Assembly: GCA_902651635.1 (NCBI GenBank)
Contig: CACRSC010000030.1
Span: forward strand, 356,943 to 393,686
Source of the DNA: Mastigamoeba balamuthi
Lineage: Eukaryota > Evosea > Mastigamoebida > Mastigamoebidae
Direction of reading: 5' to 3'
DNA length: 36,744 nt
Shown here: positions 35,474-36,744 of the stretch, in pieces
Layout: the number at the start of each line of letters is the position of its first letter
How positions within the stretch are numbered: the first letter of the stretch is position 1
Notes under the pieces: model-generated
What the model was told of the DNA's origin: nothing
Seen by the model: only the letters and a program-made list of their open reading frames with translations
Databases searched by the model: none
Translations under genes and position numbers: made by a program

Positions 35474-36720
35474 ATGAACACCAAGATCGTGGTCTTCCTG
35501 GCCGCGGTCGCAGCAGTGGCCAGTGGCGCCCGCGTGTACACCAGCCCCAGCGCCGGCTCGGACAACATCATCCCCGTTTCCAACGGCTTTGCCACTGTCA
35601 GTCCCCCTCTCGGTCTCCCACTCCAACCTGTTCTCTTTTGCCTCTCTCCCACACACCCACACTCTGTCGCTCTCTCTCTCTCTCTTGTGCACTCCCTCGT
35701 ATCTCTCACACTCTTTCATGCACTCTTGCACACGCGTGCACACACACACACACACACTCTCTCTCTCACCCCCTCGCACATGCTCTTGCACTCCCGGCCA
35801 CCCTTGCGTGGTGTCCCCTCGTCCCCTCGGCACCTTGGGCTGTCCCGTCCCCCCCTCCCGTCCCCGGCTCGATGCTGTCAAACCGTGTGCCTCACCTGGT
35901 CCCCGTGGCACGTGCGTGCCCTGCGCAGCTGACGACGACGGTCGAGAGGGCAGCGGACATCAGCAGCGTGCAGTGCTTCGCGTGGTACGGCATCCTCGCC
36001 GCCACCAACGACGGCCACGTCCTCTCGGACGTCTGGGACCCCGTCCTCTCCATGGTCCAGACCCGCGTCGGCAGGGGCAACACGTTCTCGGCCCTGATCC
36101 CCCTGACCACCGGCCACGTCCTCCGGGCCACTCCTACTGCATCGTCGACGGCCAGCGCCTCTGGGCCGCAGGCAACACCAACTTCCACATCACCCCCCAA
36201 GCAGCAGCACCCCGCCGGCACCCTCTCCATCCGCGGGGAAGTCGGCACCCCCATCAGCCACTCCTCAGTCCCCGCCTCCTCCGGCGCCTTTACCCTCAGC
36301 CTCGGCGTGAGCCTCCGGCCTTCCCCTTCCCTCCCTTCGCTCCGCTCCCCTTCCCAGACTCTCCACCGCCTCCGCCTCCTCCACCTCCTTCTCCTTCCCC
36401 GTCTGCGCGATGCCGTCGCGATCGCCCACTCACCGCGCACGCACTCACGTGCTCCCTCCAGCACGCAGTCACGGTTCCTGTTGTCCAGCCTTGCCAGCTC
36501 GAGGTGTGTCGTCCGCTTCGGCTACCCCACCCGCTTCGGCGCCCCGTGGCCCACTGTCAACGAGACCCTCCTCTACCGGGCCAGCCCCGCCCCCACTGCC
36601 GAGATGTGGTTCGGCTCTGTCCCCCTGCCTGCTGCCGGCGGTCCTCAAGGTCACCGCCCACTGCATCTACAACAGCATCGAGTCGTGGCTGGGCACCAAC
36701 TACCAGGTCCAGGCCTACTA
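35474..36720 (+). CDS. Secreted protein of unknown family, frames disturbed
   Basis: Exon 1 35474-35596 encodes the signal peptide MNTKIVVFLAAVAAVASGAR. Exon 2 35929-36306 is open (LTTTVERAADISSVQC, FAWYGILAATNDGHV). Exon 3 starts near 36462. In exon 2 a 24-residue block in another frame (GHSYCIVDGQRLW, AAGNTNFHIT, about 36122-36195) looks more protein-like than the open frame, which there gives Ser/Thr/Pro runs. In exon 3 VVRFGYPTRFGAPWPTVNE lies in a second frame and VTAHCIYNSIESWLGTNY (to TAA at 36718-36720) in a third. Either this is a pseudogene or, more likely near a poly-C end, the sequence has several single-base errors. No family recognised. Confidence 0.5.
35655..35765 (+). repeat. 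Pyrimidine-rich microsatellite intron
   Basis: CTCTCTCTCTCTCT and CACACACACACACA tracts within intron 1 (35597-35928) of the last gene. Confidence 0.7.
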
Positions 36721-36725
36721 ACCTT

Positions 36726-36744
36726 CCCCCCCCCCCCCCCCCCC
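36726..36744. repeat. Terminal C19 homopolymer
   Basis: The window ends in 19 consecutive C, directly after the stop of the last gene. Confidence 0.8.

Noticed and set aside
35474-35932. A 152-residue ORF reading into CTCTCT/CACACA repeats
   Set aside because: Only the first 41 residues look coding; the rest is a pyrimidine-rich intron with acceptor at 35928.

Overview
The window looks like a piece of a nuclear genome from a unicellular eukaryote. The host part is GC-rich and its genes are split by short spliceosomal introns, many as small as 44-110 nt and often with a GTGCG donor. It carries NPL4 and PRP16 homologues, secretory and GPI-type signals, and several eukaryotic transposon remnants. 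An amoebozoan-like protist would fit, but nothing here proves the lineage.

Positions 1 to about 4263 are different. They are visibly AT-rich, have no introns and are tightly packed. They hold the right end of an integrated Polinton-like or adeno-like virus: an FtsK/HerA-type packaging ATPase (minus strand, cut by the window edge), a pVI-like minor capsid protein, an adenain-type maturation protease, an HNH homing endonuclease, and a repeat-rich non-coding end. Composition switches abruptly near 4264, inside exon 2 of a host cysteine-rich surface-protein gene, so the element seems to have interrupted that gene.

From 4264 to 16300 there is a cluster of related cysteine-rich secreted/GPI-anchored protein genes. 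Copy A is truncated at the virus junction. Copy B is intact: six exons, 334 aa. Copy C is intact but short, 227 aa. D and E are broken fragments facing each other across an inversion breakpoint. A diverged, AT-richer copy F lies at 23.7-24.5 kb. Transposon debris sits among them: a piggyBac-like transposase remnant, a MITE with internal palindromes, a long decayed ORF tract of unknown family, and a dispersed repeat that flanks copy B as inverted repeats.

From 16500 to 23000 lies a conserved block. NPL4 (minus) and a secretory-pathway glycosyltransferase (plus) diverge from a 115-bp spacer. A secreted fascin-like beta-trefoil protein follows and contains an assembly gap. From 23300 to 32500 there are a fascin-like pseudogene, copy F, a large P-loop NTPase with a possible C-terminal nuclease, a PRP16 remnant behind a duplicated promoter and signal-peptide exon, a second MITE, and a broken AAA ATPase. 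From 33200 to the end are a secreted CAP-domain protein, a NimA-like flavin oxidoreductase fragment and a secreted protein with several frame breaks that runs to a poly-C end.

Exon coordinates were derived by hand from reading frames and splice consensus. All internal phases agree for copies B and C, NPL4, the glycosyltransferase and the CAP gene, and for the downstream exons of A.
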